64,000 bases of DNA from Chitinophagaceae bacterium (GCA_017307755.1 JAFKGQ010000003.1:496001-560000), one strand, 5' to 3'; positions 1 to 9,340 are shown, counted from the stretch's first letter. The notes: generated by a model not told the origin, from the letters alone. Program-made: numbers and translations.

Positions 1-108
1 ATATAGCTTTTCCTGGTATTTTTTTATAATAGCAGTGAAGGCTTTCTCCTTGGTGTCAGGGCTCCTGAATTGAATTAGCAATTCCGCATCATGGATAATC
101 ACCCCCAT
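1..108 (-). CDS. RNA polymerase ECF sigma factor, N-terminal fragment
   Basis: The gene runs off the left edge of the window, so only the first 36 codons are visible. The peptide has a LLIQFRSPDTKEKAF stretch followed by a KKYQEKLY motif. This matches the start of sigma-70 region 2 in Bacteroidota ECF sigma factors, where a helix ending in YQxxLYxxI opens the domain. It starts 7 bases after the stop of the transketolase-half gene, on the same strand, so the two are probably co-transcribed. The start is the ATG at 106-108. No anti-sigma gene is visible because the rest lies outside. The family assignment rests on a short piece and is an inference. Confidence 0.6.
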   Translation of the reverse strand, partial: MGVIIHDAELLIQFRSPDTKEKAFTAIIKKYQEKLY

Positions 109-115
109 AGGTGTC

Positions 116-1075
116 TTATTTATTTTTCCTGGCTATGACCTTTTCGGCTGCCGCTATGATATTCGGAGTATCCAGGCCATATTTTTTAAGGAGTTCGGTG
201 GGGGTGCCACTTTCTCCAAATGTATCATTGGTTCCTACATATTCAATAGGAGTAGGAAGATTACGTGCAGCCACCTGCGCAATGGCGTCGCCCAGTCCGC
301 CGATGATATTGTGCTCTTCGGCCGTCACTGCACAGCGGGTCTTTTGAAGGGATTTGATCACGGCGGCGGTGTCCAGCGGTTTGATCGTATGTATGTTGAT
401 CACTTCTACGGAAATGCCTTTTTCTTCCAATATCCTGCCGGCTTCTATTGCTTTCCATACCAGGTGGCCGCAGGCGAAGATGGTGACATCCGTACCTTCC
501 GAGAAGATCTGGGCCTTGCCCATTTCAAAAGGAAGCTTTTCGGTAAAAATGGGCCAAACCGGGCGGCCAAAACGAAGATACACCGGTCCGACATAGTCGG
601 CGATGGCGAGGGTTGCAGCCTTGGTCTGGGCATAGTCGCAGGGCACGATGACGGACATACCGGGGAGCATTTTCATCATACCGATGTCTTCCAATATCTG
701 ATGGGTAGCGCCGTCCTCGCCGAGGGTAACGCCCGCATGGGAAGCGCAAATCTTTACATTCTTGCCGGAGTAGGCCACGGATTGGCGGATCTGGTCATAG
801 ACCCGGCCTGTGGAGAAATTGGCGAATGTGGTGGTATAGGGTATTTTTCCTCCGATGGTCAGCCCGGCTGCAATGCCGATCATATTGGCCTCTGCAATAC
901 CGCACTGTACAAAACGTTCGGGGAATTCTTTTATGAACTGATTCAGTTTCATGGAGCCGGCCAGGTCGGCTGTCAATGCTACGATATTCGGGTTTTTACG
1001 GGCTGCTTCAGCAATGCCATCTCCAAAACCGCTTCTGGTGTCCTTATTGCCGGTGACTTGAATCTCTTTTAACAT
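116..1075 (-). CDS. Transketolase, C-terminal subunit (split transketolase)
   Basis: The 319-residue protein corresponds to the pyrimidine-binding plus C-terminal domains of transketolase, as found in organisms where the enzyme is split into two genes. Visible signs are the FGDGIAEAARKNP opening, the QCGIAEANMIGIAAG segment carrying the glutamate that activates thiamine diphosphate, and HAGVTLGEDGATHQ. The C-terminal domain contains TAEEHNIIGGLG. It would act with a separate N-terminal subunit in the non-oxidative pentose phosphate pathway. No N-terminal subunit gene lies within the sequence visible upstream (galE is next), so it must be elsewhere or the enzyme pairs in trans. Family confidence is high; the identity of the partner is not shown. 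Confidence 0.88.
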   Translation of the reverse strand: MLKEIQVTGNKDTRSGFGDGIAEAARKNPNIVALTADLAGSMKLNQFIKEFPERFVQCGIAEANMIGIAAGLTIGGKIPYTTTFANFSTGRVYDQIRQSVAYSGKNVKICASHAGVTLGEDGATHQILEDIGMMKMLPGMSVIVPCDYAQTKAATLAIADYVGPVYLRFGRPVWPIFTEKLPFEMGKAQIFSEGTDVTIFACGHLVWKAIEAGRILEEKGISVEVINIHTIKPLDTAAVIKSLQKTRCAVTAEEHNIIGGLGDAIAQVAARNLPTPIEYVGTNDTFGESGTPTELLKKYGLDTPNIIAAAEKVIARKNK

Positions 1076-1157
1076 GAATCAGGATTGAGAAATGATTGAA
1101 ATAGATTTAAAGGGCTACAAGCGCCCTTGTTTGGTGATGCAAATTAACGGCAAAATT

Positions 1158-2216
1158 TTAGTTCAGCTCGGAAAATTTTCCATTATAGAACTTCTCGTCA
1201 GCCTTTAATTTCTGCTCCCATTTCCAGGCGGTGGACATCATGTCCTCCAGTCCGAATTCCGTATGCCAGCCAAGCTGCCGGCGGGCCAGATCATTGTTGG
1301 CATAGATGGCGATGACATCTCCCGGACGCCGGGGCCCGATCTGGTAGTTTAGCTTTACTCCGCTGACCTTTTCAAAAGCCCTGATCGCCTCCAATACAGT
1401 GACGCCATTACCTGTCCCCAGGTTGTACACCTCGGCGGCTTTGTTCATTTTCCCTGCCAGCATATATTGAATGGCAAGGGTATGGGCATGGGCAATATCG
1501 CTGACATGGATAAAGTCGCGTATACAGGACCCGTCGCGTGTGGGATAATCATTTCCATATACGGTCATCTGCGGCAGTTTGCCGATGGCCGTCTGTGTGA
1601 TGGCGGGCACCAGGTTGGCCGGTCTTCCGATGGGCATCTCTCCGATGAGGATGGAGGGATGGGCGCCCACCGGATTGAAATAACGCAGGAGAATGCTCTT
1701 CGTATGCGTCGTGGCCTTTGAGAATTCATTTATGATCTGCTCGCCCATTTGTTTGGTGTACCCATAGGGCGACTCGGCCGGCTTTGGCGGCGTCAGTTCG
1801 GTCACCGGGATCACATCGGGATTACCATACACCGTACAGGAGGAGGAGAAAACAAAGTAGGGGATCCCGAATTCCTGTACACATTTCAGCAGGTTGATCA
1901 GGGAAAGAAGATTGTTCTCGAAGTACATCAAAGGCTGCTCCACCGATTCGCCTACCGCCTTATAAGCCGCAAAATGGATGATGCCGGCTATATTGTCATT
2001 TTCCTGGAATATAGCGTACGTATCATCGTAGTTACAAAGGTCGACTTTGTAATTCTTGACCTTTTTGCCCGTGATCTTTTCCACCCCTTCCAACACTCTG
2101 GGGGATGAGCGTACATTATTATCTACGCAAATCACTTCGAACCCATTTGCAATCAGGTCTACTATCGTATGACTGCCGATATAACCGCATCCGCCTGTGA
2201 CAAGAATTTTCTCCAT
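1158..2216 (-). CDS. galE: UDP-glucose 4-epimerase
   Basis: The 352-residue protein is a short-chain dehydrogenase/reductase-type epimerase that interconverts UDP-glucose and UDP-galactose using bound NAD. The N-terminal Rossmann motif TGGCGYIG covers residues 7-14. The catalytic YxxxK pair is Y151/K155, with the SSSCTVYG strand just before it. The length is normal for GalE. It lies 25 bases downstream of rfbA on the same strand, and together they look like a sugar-nucleotide supply unit for surface glycans. Related 4-epimerases that act on N-acetylated sugars cannot be excluded by eye. Confidence 0.9.
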   Translation of the reverse strand: MEKILVTGGCGYIGSHTIVDLIANGFEVICVDNNVRSSPRVLEGVEKITGKKVKNYKVDLCNYDDTYAIFQENDNIAGIIHFAAYKAVGESVEQPLMYFENNLLSLINLLKCVQEFGIPYFVFSSSCTVYGNPDVIPVTELTPPKPAESPYGYTKQMGEQIINEFSKATTHTKSILLRYFNPVGAHPSILIGEMPIGRPANLVPAITQTAIGKLPQMTVYGNDYPTRDGSCIRDFIHVSDIAHAHTLAIQYMLAGKMNKAAEVYNLGTGNGVTVLEAIRAFEKVSGVKLNYQIGPRRPGDVIAIYANNDLARRQLGWHTEFGLEDMMSTAWKWEQKLKADEKFYNGKFSELN

Positions 2217-2241
2217 AAGCTAGGGTAAATTACAAGGGAAT

Positions 2242-3105
2242 TTATTGATGAATTAAATTGATAAGATACTGACCATATCCGCTCTTCAACAAAGGTTGCG
2301 CCATCTTTTCCAGCTGCTGTTTGTCTATAAAGCCCTTCCGGTAGGCTATTTCCTCTATACAGGCGATCTTGATGCCCTGTCTTTGTTCGATGACCTGTAC
2401 GAACTGGGACGCCTGCATCAGGGAGTCGAAGGTTCCGGTGTCCAGCCAGGCAGTACCGCGGTCCAGGATGGACACTTTTAATTTCCCCTGGTTGAGATAC
2501 TCCTTGTTGACATCCGTGATCTCGTATTCGCCGCGAGCGGAGGGCTTCAGGTTTTTGGATATGTCTACTACCGTATTGTCATAGAAATAAAGTCCGGGTA
2601 CGGCATAGTTGCTCTTGGGTTTTGTGGGTTTTTCTTCGATGGAGATGGCCTTATTGTTCTGGTCGAATTCTACAACGCCGTAACGCTCAGGGTCGCTGAC
2701 CTGGTAGGCGTATACGATCCCGCCGTCGGGATTGGCGTTCTTTTCCAGTTGTTTGCCAAGGCCCGCACCATAGAATATATTGTCTCCCAATACCAGTGCT
2801 ACCGGATCCCTGCCGATGAAATCCGCTCCGATGACAAAGGCCTGTGCAAGTCCATTGGGTAAGGGCTGTTCGGCATACGAGAACTGCAGTCCCAGCTGCG
2901 ACCCATCCCCGAACAATTTTTTAAATAAAGGGAGATCATGAGGGGTGGAAATGATCAGTATCTCATGGATGCCGGCTAACATCAGGGTAGAAAGAGGGTA
3001 ATAGATCATGGGTTTATCGTACACAGGCATGATCTGTTTACTAATGGCATAGGTGATCGGGTGCAGACGAGTGCCGGACCCTCCGGCCAGAATAATTCCT
3101 TTCAT
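2242..3105 (-). CDS. rfbA: Glucose-1-phosphate thymidylyltransferase
   Basis: The 287-residue nucleotidyltransferase begins [16 protein letters not shown], the pyrophosphorylase signature that binds the NTP phosphates. [10 protein letters not shown] carries the metal-binding aspartate and [19 protein letters not shown] is typical of RmlA/RfbA. It makes dTDP-glucose from glucose-1-phosphate and dTTP, the first step to dTDP-rhamnose and other deoxysugars. No rfbB, rfbC or rfbD is in the window, so the rest of the pathway must be elsewhere. It is upstream of galE on the same strand. Confidence 0.92.
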   Translation of the reverse strand: MKGIILAGGSGTRLHPITYAISKQIMPVYDKPMIYYPLSTLMLAGIHEILIISTPHDLPLFKKLFGDGSQLGLQFSYAEQPLPNGLAQAFVIGADFIGRDPVALVLGDNIFYGAGLGKQLEKNANPDGGIVYAYQVSDPERYGVVEFDQNNKAISIEEKPTKPKSNYAVPGLYFYDNTVVDISKNLKPSARGEYEITDVNKEYLNQGKLKVSILDRGTAWLDTGTFDSLMQASQFVQVIEQRQGIKIACIEEIAYRKGFIDKQQLEKMAQPLLKSGYGQYLINLIHQ

Positions 3106-3246
3106 AGTCGATTGGCTCTATTGGTTATCAATTATATATGGACCTGAGGCCCCCACTAAAATCCTTCGAAAATAGCAAAGAAATGTTAACCAGCCATGAT
3201 TTATTCATGCTTTCGATCAATCGTTTGCACGGCGGAACGACGATCC

Positions 3247-4284
3247 CTATCGTACGAGGCTTATGAGAAAATAAACGATGGCGGCCAGCAGTGCGCTGAC
3301 GGGTATCGTCAGGATCCAGGCCCAAAGCAGATTGATAGTAACACCCCACCGTACGGCAGACAGACGGCGGGTAGCGCCCACTCCGATGATGGAGCCTGTT
3401 ATGGTATGGGTAGTGCTGACCGGGATGCCAATCTTTTCAGTAAGGAATAAGGTGACGGCGCCCGCTGTTTCGGCAGCAACTCCTTCCAGCGGAGTGACCT
3501 TTGTGATCCGGGTCCCCATGGTCTTTACAATCTTCCAGCCGCCACTCATCGTACCCAGGGCGATGGCCGTAAAGCTTGCCAGGGGCACCCACATGTTGGC
3601 ATTGACAAATTCAAAAAATGTCATGTTATGCCCCTTGGTTTTCTGATAAAAGATCATGGCTGCCCCGATGATCCCCATTACTTTCTGGGCGTCATTACCG
3701 CCATGTCCAAGACTCAGCAATGCCGAAGACAGCAGCTGTAGTCTTCTGAACCAGTTGTCGGCCCTGTATGGGTTTGCCCGGCGGCAAACATTCAGGATGA
3801 TGATGGTGATGATAAAGGCGACGACCATGCCGATGAAGGGCGCCAGGAAAATAAAAAGGAAGGTCGGGACCACCTTGGCGTAGTTGATGACATTGACCCC
3901 ATCCTTTGACAGCGCCCCTGCATGGGCCAGCGCTGCGCCCATAAAGCCTCCCAGCAGGGTATGTGAAGAACTGGAAGGGATACCGAACCACCAGGTGAGG
4001 AGGTTCCAGCAAATGGCGGCTATCAATCCGGAAAAGATGACCTCCAGGTTGATGAACCCGGGGTTGACTGAGCTGGCGATGGTATTGCCGATCTTGAATT
4101 CTCCGATGATATAGCGGGAGATAAAAAAGGCGGCAAAATTAAAAACCGCCGCCCAAAGCACTGCTTGAAAAGGCGTGAGGACCTTTGTCGAAACGATGGT
4201 CGCTATTGAGTTGGCCGCATCATGAAATCCATTGATATAGTCGAACACCAGGGCTAGGATGATAATAATGATCAGAAAGCTCAT
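3247..4284 (-). CDS. Inorganic phosphate transporter, Pit family
   Basis: The 345-residue polytopic membrane protein has the PiT signature near its N terminus (NGFHDAANSIAT) and the two inverted half-motifs with a serine/threonine-rich turn: PSSSSHTLLGGFMGAALAH in the first half and VSTTHTITGSIIGVGATRR in the second. Pit proteins are low-affinity metal-phosphate/proton symporters of the inner membrane. The gene follows the DUF47/PhoU-like gene by 6 bases on the same strand, the usual arrangement in which the DUF47 protein regulates the transporter. I found no convincing Pho box upstream, consistent with housekeeping uptake. Confidence 0.93.
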   Translation of the reverse strand: MSFLIIIIILALVFDYINGFHDAANSIATIVSTKVLTPFQAVLWAAVFNFAAFFISRYIIGEFKIGNTIASSVNPGFINLEVIFSGLIAAICWNLLTWWFGIPSSSSHTLLGGFMGAALAHAGALSKDGVNVINYAKVVPTFLFIFLAPFIGMVVAFIITIIILNVCRRANPYRADNWFRRLQLLSSALLSLGHGGNDAQKVMGIIGAAMIFYQKTKGHNMTFFEFVNANMWVPLASFTAIALGTMSGGWKIVKTMGTRITKVTPLEGVAAETAGAVTLFLTEKIGIPVSTTHTITGSIIGVGATRRLSAVRWGVTINLLWAWILTIPVSALLAAIVYFLISLVR

Positions 4285-4290
4285 AACCTA

Positions 4291-4938
4291 TCAGGCATAT
4301 TTAATAATGATGGATTCTATTACGTTGGCGGCATCCTCGCATTTATCGGTGACGATCTCCATGACCTGGTAGATCTCTCTTTTTTTGATGACTTCCTTGG
4401 CGTCAGCCTCCGTCTCGAACAGACGTTCGATGCTGAGATCAAATATGTCATCCGCCTGGTTCTCGATACTGTTGACCTTTACCAGCGCATCCGTGATCTT
4501 GCGCATATCCCGCATATTGCGAAGCTCACGTACGGCAATACGTATCTGGGCCGTTCCCTGTTCGATGAGGTCGGCCATTTTCTGGATGCCCGTATCGTTG
4601 GGATTTACCTTGTAGAAATTGATCTTTTTGGTAGTGGCGTAAATATAATCGCAGATATCGTCCAGCGAGCTGGCCAGATAATGGATATCCTCCCGGTCGA
4701 ATGGCGTGATAAAATTCCTTCCTAACTCGGTGAATACACGGTGGGTAAGATCATCGTTGACATGTTCCTGGTCTTCCACCTGGGAGATAATGGAAGCCCG
4801 TTTGTCAAAATCGGGTTCAGCCACTACTTCTTTTATCAGTTTTCCCATCCTTCCAACACCTTCGGCTACTTCTTCAAATAGGGAATAAAAAACACGGTCT
4901 TTTGGGGTAAAGAGTGAAACGATTGAATTAAAACCCAT
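4291..4938 (-). CDS. DUF47 / PhoU-like regulator of the Pit transporter
   Basis: The 215-residue all-helical protein matches the DUF47 (TIGR00153, PhoU-like) family. It has the repeated E/D-x-x-x-D metal-binding helices, for example HYLASSLDDICDYIY and SIENQADDIFD. It sits directly upstream of pit and is presumably translated with it. Family members are thought to tune Pit activity in response to phosphate. A second, full-length and ungapped paralog lies at 22167-22814; by eye about three quarters of the positions are identical. Only this copy has a Pit partner beside it. Confidence 0.88.
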   Translation of the reverse strand: MGFNSIVSLFTPKDRVFYSLFEEVAEGVGRMGKLIKEVVAEPDFDKRASIISQVEDQEHVNDDLTHRVFTELGRNFITPFDREDIHYLASSLDDICDYIYATTKKINFYKVNPNDTGIQKMADLIEQGTAQIRIAVRELRNMRDMRKITDALVKVNSIENQADDIFDLSIERLFETEADAKEVIKKREIYQVMEIVTDKCEDAANVIESIIIKYA

Positions 4939-5032
4939 GCAGAGAAATTTGGGCGAAAATAAGCTATTTACCCGTTCGCAATAAGGCCTTTATGTTAAGT
5001 TATGATCTTCCCCCGGCCTGTTGGGCCAGGTT

Positions 5033-6169
5033 TTAGTTGCCCAATTGTGCCAAATTTACAGGGCTTCCGGCCAGTCTTTGCGTCTCTGCCGGACGGGGGA
5101 GAACGATGGGTTTACCCGGGGGATGCCCTTTTCCGGAGGGGTTTCCCAGTATGGCAGCCATAGTGGCCGCCAGCTGTTTTTGATACACCTGGCCCCGGCC
5201 TTTTAACTCGCCTTCGGGGGCGATGTCCGGACCCAGCATGGCCAGCCAGATATCCCCGGACCCCTTTGCCCAAAATCCGTGGGTAGTCCATTTGTTTGAT
5301 TTCCAGCCCCTTCCGTGATCAGTGGTGATAAGAAAGGTAGTACTGTCCTTATAATAAGGGTCTGTCTGGACTGCATACCATAGTTCGGCTATCATTCTGT
5401 CGGCATCGGCAACGTGCTGCAGATAAAGGTCATACCTCCCGGCATGGGCGCACTCATCCGTTTCCCCCAGACCGAGGAATACTACTGATGGATGATGTTG
5501 CCGGATATATTCCCTTGCACTGATATAGGTCAGCCGGTCATGACGGGTATGTGTCTCCGGCATATTCCCCTGTACACTGTCGATAAGGTCGGCCTCATAA
5601 TCGTGCTCTTCATTCAGCCTTTCATAGCCGCTGTTGATGGGTAATCCGTTACGGGATTCATTTAATATATAAGGGAAAATGCTCCAGGAAGTAAAGACGG
5701 CTACTTTCCCATGATAGGCACTGGTCGAGTTGAGATATTCCAGCACATTGATGTTCTTATTATTAATGGCCAGGTTGGGACTTATAAAAGCATCCGTATG
5801 TCCCGTAAAGATCTCGTTATATCCCGGGTAGGATATCTTATAGAAGTTCTTTACATTGACCTTGTTGTCGAAGGCGCGGTTACCCAGCAAAACCCCTTTT
5901 CTAACAAGCGTGGTCCAGAAAAAAGGCATCAGCCTGCGTCTGCGCATGTCAGCGTCGGAACCCCAGTAGAGCTCCCGGGTCAGACTGGTGTCTTTTACGT
6001 ATTCTTCATCGGAGATCAGCAGTGAGTCGGCTCCCTTAAATATTTCCTGCCATCGCACCCCATCAATGGTAATGACAAAAAGATGCCGGGATGATCCCCC
6101 GCCCGGGGATTGGGCGACTGCGTCGGAGAGAAAGAACAAGACCACCAGGAAGGTTGAGAAAGTCTTCAT
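5033..6169 (-). CDS. Secreted alkaline-phosphatase-superfamily phosphatase/phosphodiesterase
   Basis: I chose the ATG at 6167-6169 (378 residues) because it opens a clean signal peptide, MKTFSTFLVVLFFLSDAVAQ. The longer reading adds 14 residues that overlap the promoter. The metal and nucleophile motifs of the superfamily are present in order: VITIDGVRW (Asp), YNEIFTGH (Thr nucleophile candidate), GETDECAHAG (Asp and His), TTDHGRG (Asp-His) and a late TTHGFW His. It should hydrolyse phosphate mono- or diesters in the periplasm or at the surface. It is a clear paralog of the gene at 40676-41767 in the phosphonate operon. A Pho-type promoter precedes it. The exact substrate cannot be read from the sequence. 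Confidence 0.82.
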   Translation of the reverse strand: MKTFSTFLVVLFFLSDAVAQSPGGGSSRHLFVITIDGVRWQEIFKGADSLLISDEEYVKDTSLTRELYWGSDADMRRRRLMPFFWTTLVRKGVLLGNRAFDNKVNVKNFYKISYPGYNEIFTGHTDAFISPNLAINNKNINVLEYLNSTSAYHGKVAVFTSWSIFPYILNESRNGLPINSGYERLNEEHDYEADLIDSVQGNMPETHTRHDRLTYISAREYIRQHHPSVVFLGLGETDECAHAGRYDLYLQHVADADRMIAELWYAVQTDPYYKDSTTFLITTDHGRGWKSNKWTTHGFWAKGSGDIWLAMLGPDIAPEGELKGRGQVYQKQLAATMAAILGNPSGKGHPPGKPIVLPRPAETQRLAGSPVNLAQLGN

Positions 6170-6183
6170 TACAATGGGTTTAT

Positions 6184-6228
6184 CAAAGGTAGCCCCGGCA
6201 TATGACCACATGTTTAACGGAAGATTAA
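6184..6228 (-). promoter_or_regulatory. Candidate Pho-box promoter of the phosphatase gene
   Basis: On the minus strand, hexamers TTAATC (6223-6228), TTAAAC (6212-6217) and GTCATA (6201-6206) are spaced 5 bp apart. They are followed after exactly 9 bp by TACCTTTG (6184-6191), a perfect Bacteroidota -7 element. The start codon is 14 bases further on. The layout is the same as at 23069, 32851 and 35559. The third repeat is a poor match on its own; the shared geometry is the main support. Confidence 0.6.
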
Positions 6229-6325
6229 TTCTATATTATCAGGCATCCTTAACGGAACCATAATACCCCGGAAACCTGGTGGTTAAATTGACATGCTAGT
6301 TTTAACCGACATTAAATCAGTCTGT

Positions 6326-6952
6326 ATGAGCTTCTTTGAATGGCTGGATCATATCGACAAGGTCCTGTTCACGCTGATCCAACATGACTCGGATCATGCC
6401 GTGCTGGACGTTGTAGCCCCGATCCTGCGCGATCCGTACACCTGGATACCCTTCTATGTTTTCATGCTGTATTATGCCCTGCGATATGCCAGAGAACAGG
6501 CATGGTCGTTCACTGTTCTAAGCCTGCTCACATTTGCTGTTACCGACAGCCTTACATCCCAGATAATGAAGCCCTTTTTTGGACGGCTCCGCCCCTGTCA
6601 TGAGCCTGATATGGCGCAAACGATCAGGATCCTGGTGGATTGCGGTGGATTATATTCCATGCCTTCTTCCCATGCCGCCAATCATTTCGGCCTGGCCGCT
6701 TTCTGGTATTTTGCCATCCGTACCATGGGGGGAAGAAAGTGGTGGGGGCTTTATATCTGGGCTGCCGTTATCTGTTATGCGCAGATATATGTAGGTAAAC
6801 ATTATCCTTTCGATATCCTCGTAGGTTCCTGCACCGGATGGCTTACCGGCTATGGCCTGTCCCGTATCTTTACCTATCTGTGGGACAGAAAAAGCGATGG
6901 CAGACTGAATTTTGTCGGATGGTTTAAAAAAGTGCCCGGTAATACAAATTGA
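6326..6952 (+). CDS. PAP2-family membrane phosphatase
   Basis: The start at 6326 (208 residues, MSFFEWLDHID) matches the family's usual N terminus; an upstream in-frame ATG at 6293 adds 11 residues without similarity. Motif 1 is KPFFGRLRP and motif 2 is MPSSHAAN with the catalytic histidine. Motif 3 is normally SR-x5-H-x3-D but reads AQIYVGKHYPFD here: the histidine and aspartate are kept and the arginine is replaced by glutamine. Several hydrophobic segments span the inner membrane. Substrates could be phosphatidate, undecaprenyl diphosphate or lipid A phosphates. Its stop overlaps the start of the next gene, a GT39 glycosyltransferase, so the two are translationally coupled. Confidence 0.82.
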   Translation: MSFFEWLDHIDKVLFTLIQHDSDHAVLDVVAPILRDPYTWIPFYVFMLYYALRYAREQAWSFTVLSLLTFAVTDSLTSQIMKPFFGRLRPCHEPDMAQTIRILVDCGGLYSMPSSHAANHFGLAAFWYFAIRTMGGRKWWGLYIWAAVICYAQIYVGKHYPFDILVGSCTGWLTGYGLSRIFTYLWDRKSDGRLNFVGWFKKVPGNTN

Positions 6953-8631
6953 TGATCGATCCTCATAGCTCTCCCTGGGAAGCATGGTTGAACAAATGGT
7001 TTGTCCCGCTCTTGCTGCCCGCCATACTGGTAAACATCAGCGGCGTGTTCATCCGTATCATCGAACCCGACGGCGCCCTTTATGCGATGATCGCACGCAC
7101 AATGGCCGAAACCGGGGATCTTATCAACCTTCGCGTCGAAGGGAAGGACTGGCTGGACAAACCTCATTTCCCTTTTTGGGCCGCGGCTATCAGCTTCCGG
7201 ATCCTTGGCATCAGCAGCTTTGCATATAAATTGCCAGCCCTGTTATTCTGGGCTGCGGGCGGCTGGTATACGTATCGCATGGCAAAGGATATATACGGAA
7301 AAGCTACGGCGCAGCTGTCCGTACTTATCTATGTCTCCGCCGCGCACCTGGTGATCTCCAACAATGATGTAAGAGCAGAACCATATCTCACCGGGATGGT
7401 CATCGGCGCCGTCTATCATTTTTATAAAGTTTCCCGGTCAAAATCCGGTCTGCACCTGGTAGCAGGGTCATTGCTCGCCGCCTGCGCCATAATGACCAAG
7501 GGGCCGTTTGTGCTGGTGACCATCGGCGGTGGTTTTATCCTGGACTGGATCATAGGAAAAGAGTGGAGACAATTCCGCAATGTCCGTTGGTGGATCGCCT
7601 TATTGCTTATCGGTCTTTTTATTACCCCGGAATTGTATTGCCTATACAGGCAATTTGACCTTCACCCGGAAAAAAGGATATTTGGCCGCACAGGCGTTTC
7701 GGGCATCCGTTTTTTCTTTTGGGACAGTCAGTTCGGCCGGTTTTTCAACACAGGCCCCATCAAAGGAAATGGAGATCTCTTTTTTTATTTTCACACGCTG
7801 CTGTGGGCCTTTTTGCCCTGGTCATTGTTGTTATATGCGGCGGTATTCCGGAAGATCAGGGATCTTGGCCACCGGACTATAACGGGGGATCGTATCGCCC
7901 TTGGCGCCGCCGCTCTCAGTTTTGCCATGTTCTCCCTGTCCCGCTTCCAGCTGCCGCATTATATAAATATCCTATTCCCATTCTTCTCGATACTGACCGC
8001 CGGCTGGCTTTATCGTATCCATCGCAGGATCACTATCCGGGGCGTCGGTATTACCCAGGGTATCATTACCTTTCTTTTGCCTGTCTTACTGCTTTTTCTT
8101 TGCTGGCTGTATCGTTTTCCGGGTTGGCCGCTGGTGATGATCGTTATCCTGGGGTTGGCGATCCTGCCTTTCCGGTTGTTCCGTGGTAATGTACTTGTCT
8201 CGGCGGTTGGTCGCAGCTACTGGATGGCCCTGCTTACCTTTATACTTATCAATTGTTGTCTGTATCCGGCCATCCTCGGGTACCAGGCAGGTATGGCCGC
8301 GGGCGACTATCTGCGTCATCAGCTCCCGGCCTGTGGCACCATCTACATGCCGGAGAAAGCTCCCGATAATTATTCCATCGAATTTTACAGCCCTTGCGCC
8401 GTACAACGGCTGCCCCGGGATAGTTTTCCCGCCGTATTAGACCGGGGGCCGGCAGTGTTCTTTATCACGAAGGCATATTCGGATACACTTAGCCGTATGG
8501 GTTACCGGGTAGAGCGGTTGCGGCAATTCCCCAATTTTCATGTCAGCCAGCTCACCGGCGAATTCCTGGATCATCGCACCCGGGGGACCAGCGTGGAATG
8601 GTTTGAACTGGCACGTGTCGATATTCGTTGA
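6952..8631 (+). CDS. GT39 / ArnT-like membrane glycosyltransferase
   Basis: The real start is the ATG at 6952, which overlaps the PAP2 stop by one base. The protein has about 559 residues with many hydrophobic segments. The first periplasmic loop carries the acidic EPDGALYAMIARTM motif, equivalent to the catalytic D/E region of protein mannosyltransferases and ArnT. It also has EGKDWLDKPHFPFW, typical of the 4-amino-arabinose and dolichyl/undecaprenyl-phosphate-sugar transferase group. It would move a sugar from a polyprenyl phosphate carrier onto a lipid or protein on the outer side of the inner membrane. A PAP2 partner would recycle the lipid phosphate. A second GT39 is at 47007-48668. Confidence 0.82.
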   Translation: MIDPHSSPWEAWLNKWFVPLLLPAILVNISGVFIRIIEPDGALYAMIARTMAETGDLINLRVEGKDWLDKPHFPFWAAAISFRILGISSFAYKLPALLFWAAGGWYTYRMAKDIYGKATAQLSVLIYVSAAHLVISNNDVRAEPYLTGMVIGAVYHFYKVSRSKSGLHLVAGSLLAACAIMTKGPFVLVTIGGGFILDWIIGKEWRQFRNVRWWIALLLIGLFITPELYCLYRQFDLHPEKRIFGRTGVSGIRFFFWDSQFGRFFNTGPIKGNGDLFFYFHTLLWAFLPWSLLLYAAVFRKIRDLGHRTITGDRIALGAAALSFAMFSLSRFQLPHYINILFPFFSILTAGWLYRIHRRITIRGVGITQGIITFLLPVLLLFLCWLYRFPGWPLVMIVILGLAILPFRLFRGNVLVSAVGRSYWMALLTFILINCCLYPAILGYQAGMAAGDYLRHQLPACGTIYMPEKAPDNYSIEFYSPCAVQRLPRDSFPAVLDRGPAVFFITKAYSDTLSRMGYRVERLRQFPNFHVSQLTGEFLDHRTRGTSVEWFELARVDIR

Positions 8632-8649
8632 TCATCGATACCCGATCTG

Positions 8650-9147
8650 TTAAAGATCCCCTTCATCCGCGCTGGGGCCATAGCTCCCCGGGATTGGTAT
8701 ATCCAGCAGGCGAAGAAAGACGCCCAACTGGGCCCTGTGGTGTACTATCTGGCTGTAAGCCAAACGAACGACCTCTCCCTTGCTGGACACCTGGTAGACC
8801 TGGTCACCATTGCGCAAGGTCCAATCTTCCTGCAAGACATCTTCGGACGTTTTTGCCAGGCTTTCCCGGCCTCTGGCGAGGCTACGTTCAAAATATTCCA
8901 TCAGTCCTGCCGTATCATGCACGACTTCGGGCGCATAAGCGTTGTGGGCGAAGTCCAGCTCGTCGGTGGTCACGGCCATTTCAACCCAGGTCGGCAGCTC
9001 GGCTACGTGCGTGGCCAGGCGCTGCAGGGTCATGCTTTTTTTATGTGGCTGCCAGTCAAACTTATCGGAAGGAACACGTTCCAGCATCCTACGGGTGGTG
9101 AGCGCTTCCTGTTCCATTTCTTTTAGTAGCATTCTAACGGTGGACAT
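8650..9147 (-). CDS. DinB-family protein
   Basis: I took the start at 9147 (165 residues, MSTVRMLLKEMEQEA); the longer reading adds 14 residues without family similarity. It is a four-helix bundle protein of the DinB/YfiT type. The candidate metal-binding histidines are in TLQRLATHVAELP and in YSQIVHHRAQLG, which fits the usual three-histidine site. Members are metal-dependent enzymes, often thiol transferases or hydrolases, and the specific reaction is unknown. It converges on the GT39 gene with an 18-base gap. There is no functional link to its neighbours that I can see. Confidence 0.82.
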   Translation of the reverse strand: MSTVRMLLKEMEQEALTTRRMLERVPSDKFDWQPHKKSMTLQRLATHVAELPTWVEMAVTTDELDFAHNAYAPEVVHDTAGLMEYFERSLARGRESLAKTSEDVLQEDWTLRNGDQVYQVSSKGEVVRLAYSQIVHHRAQLGVFLRLLDIPIPGSYGPSADEGDL

Positions 9148-9261
9148 AGTATTTAATTTTTTGTGTTGATATTTCAAAGTAACCACCACCGGGTGACAGC
9201 CTTATGTCAGCAGCAAAACAACTTTTTTTACCGGGTCCGGAATGACAGAACCGTGCATTGC

Positions 9262-9340
9262 GTAACGGTTATATAACAATTGCTTAATTTTTTGCTAACC
9301 TTAAAAACCCGGCTAAGACCATGAGTACGAAATAGTTTTG
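9262..9340 (+). promoter_or_regulatory. Possible promoter with TAAC-type direct repeats
   Basis: TAGTTTTG at 9333-9340 is a perfect -7 element, 14 bases before the ATG at 9355. Upstream, GTAACG (9262), ATAACA (9273), TTAATT (9284) and CTAACC (9295) repeat every 11 bp. The distance from the last repeat to the -7 box is 32 bp, not the 9 bp seen at the four better sites, so Pho control is doubtful here. Confidence 0.3.

Noticed and set aside
311..1072. Open frame of 253 codons on the plus strand over the transketolase gene
   Set aside because: It is antisense to a well supported gene, without any recognisable domain; long antisense frames are common in GC-richer genes.
4954..4998. Pho box in front of the DUF47-pit operon
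   Set aside because: On the minus strand TTAACA and a TATTTTCG -7-like element are in the right register, but the hexamers in between (GCCTTA, AACGGG) do not match, so only one repeat supports it.
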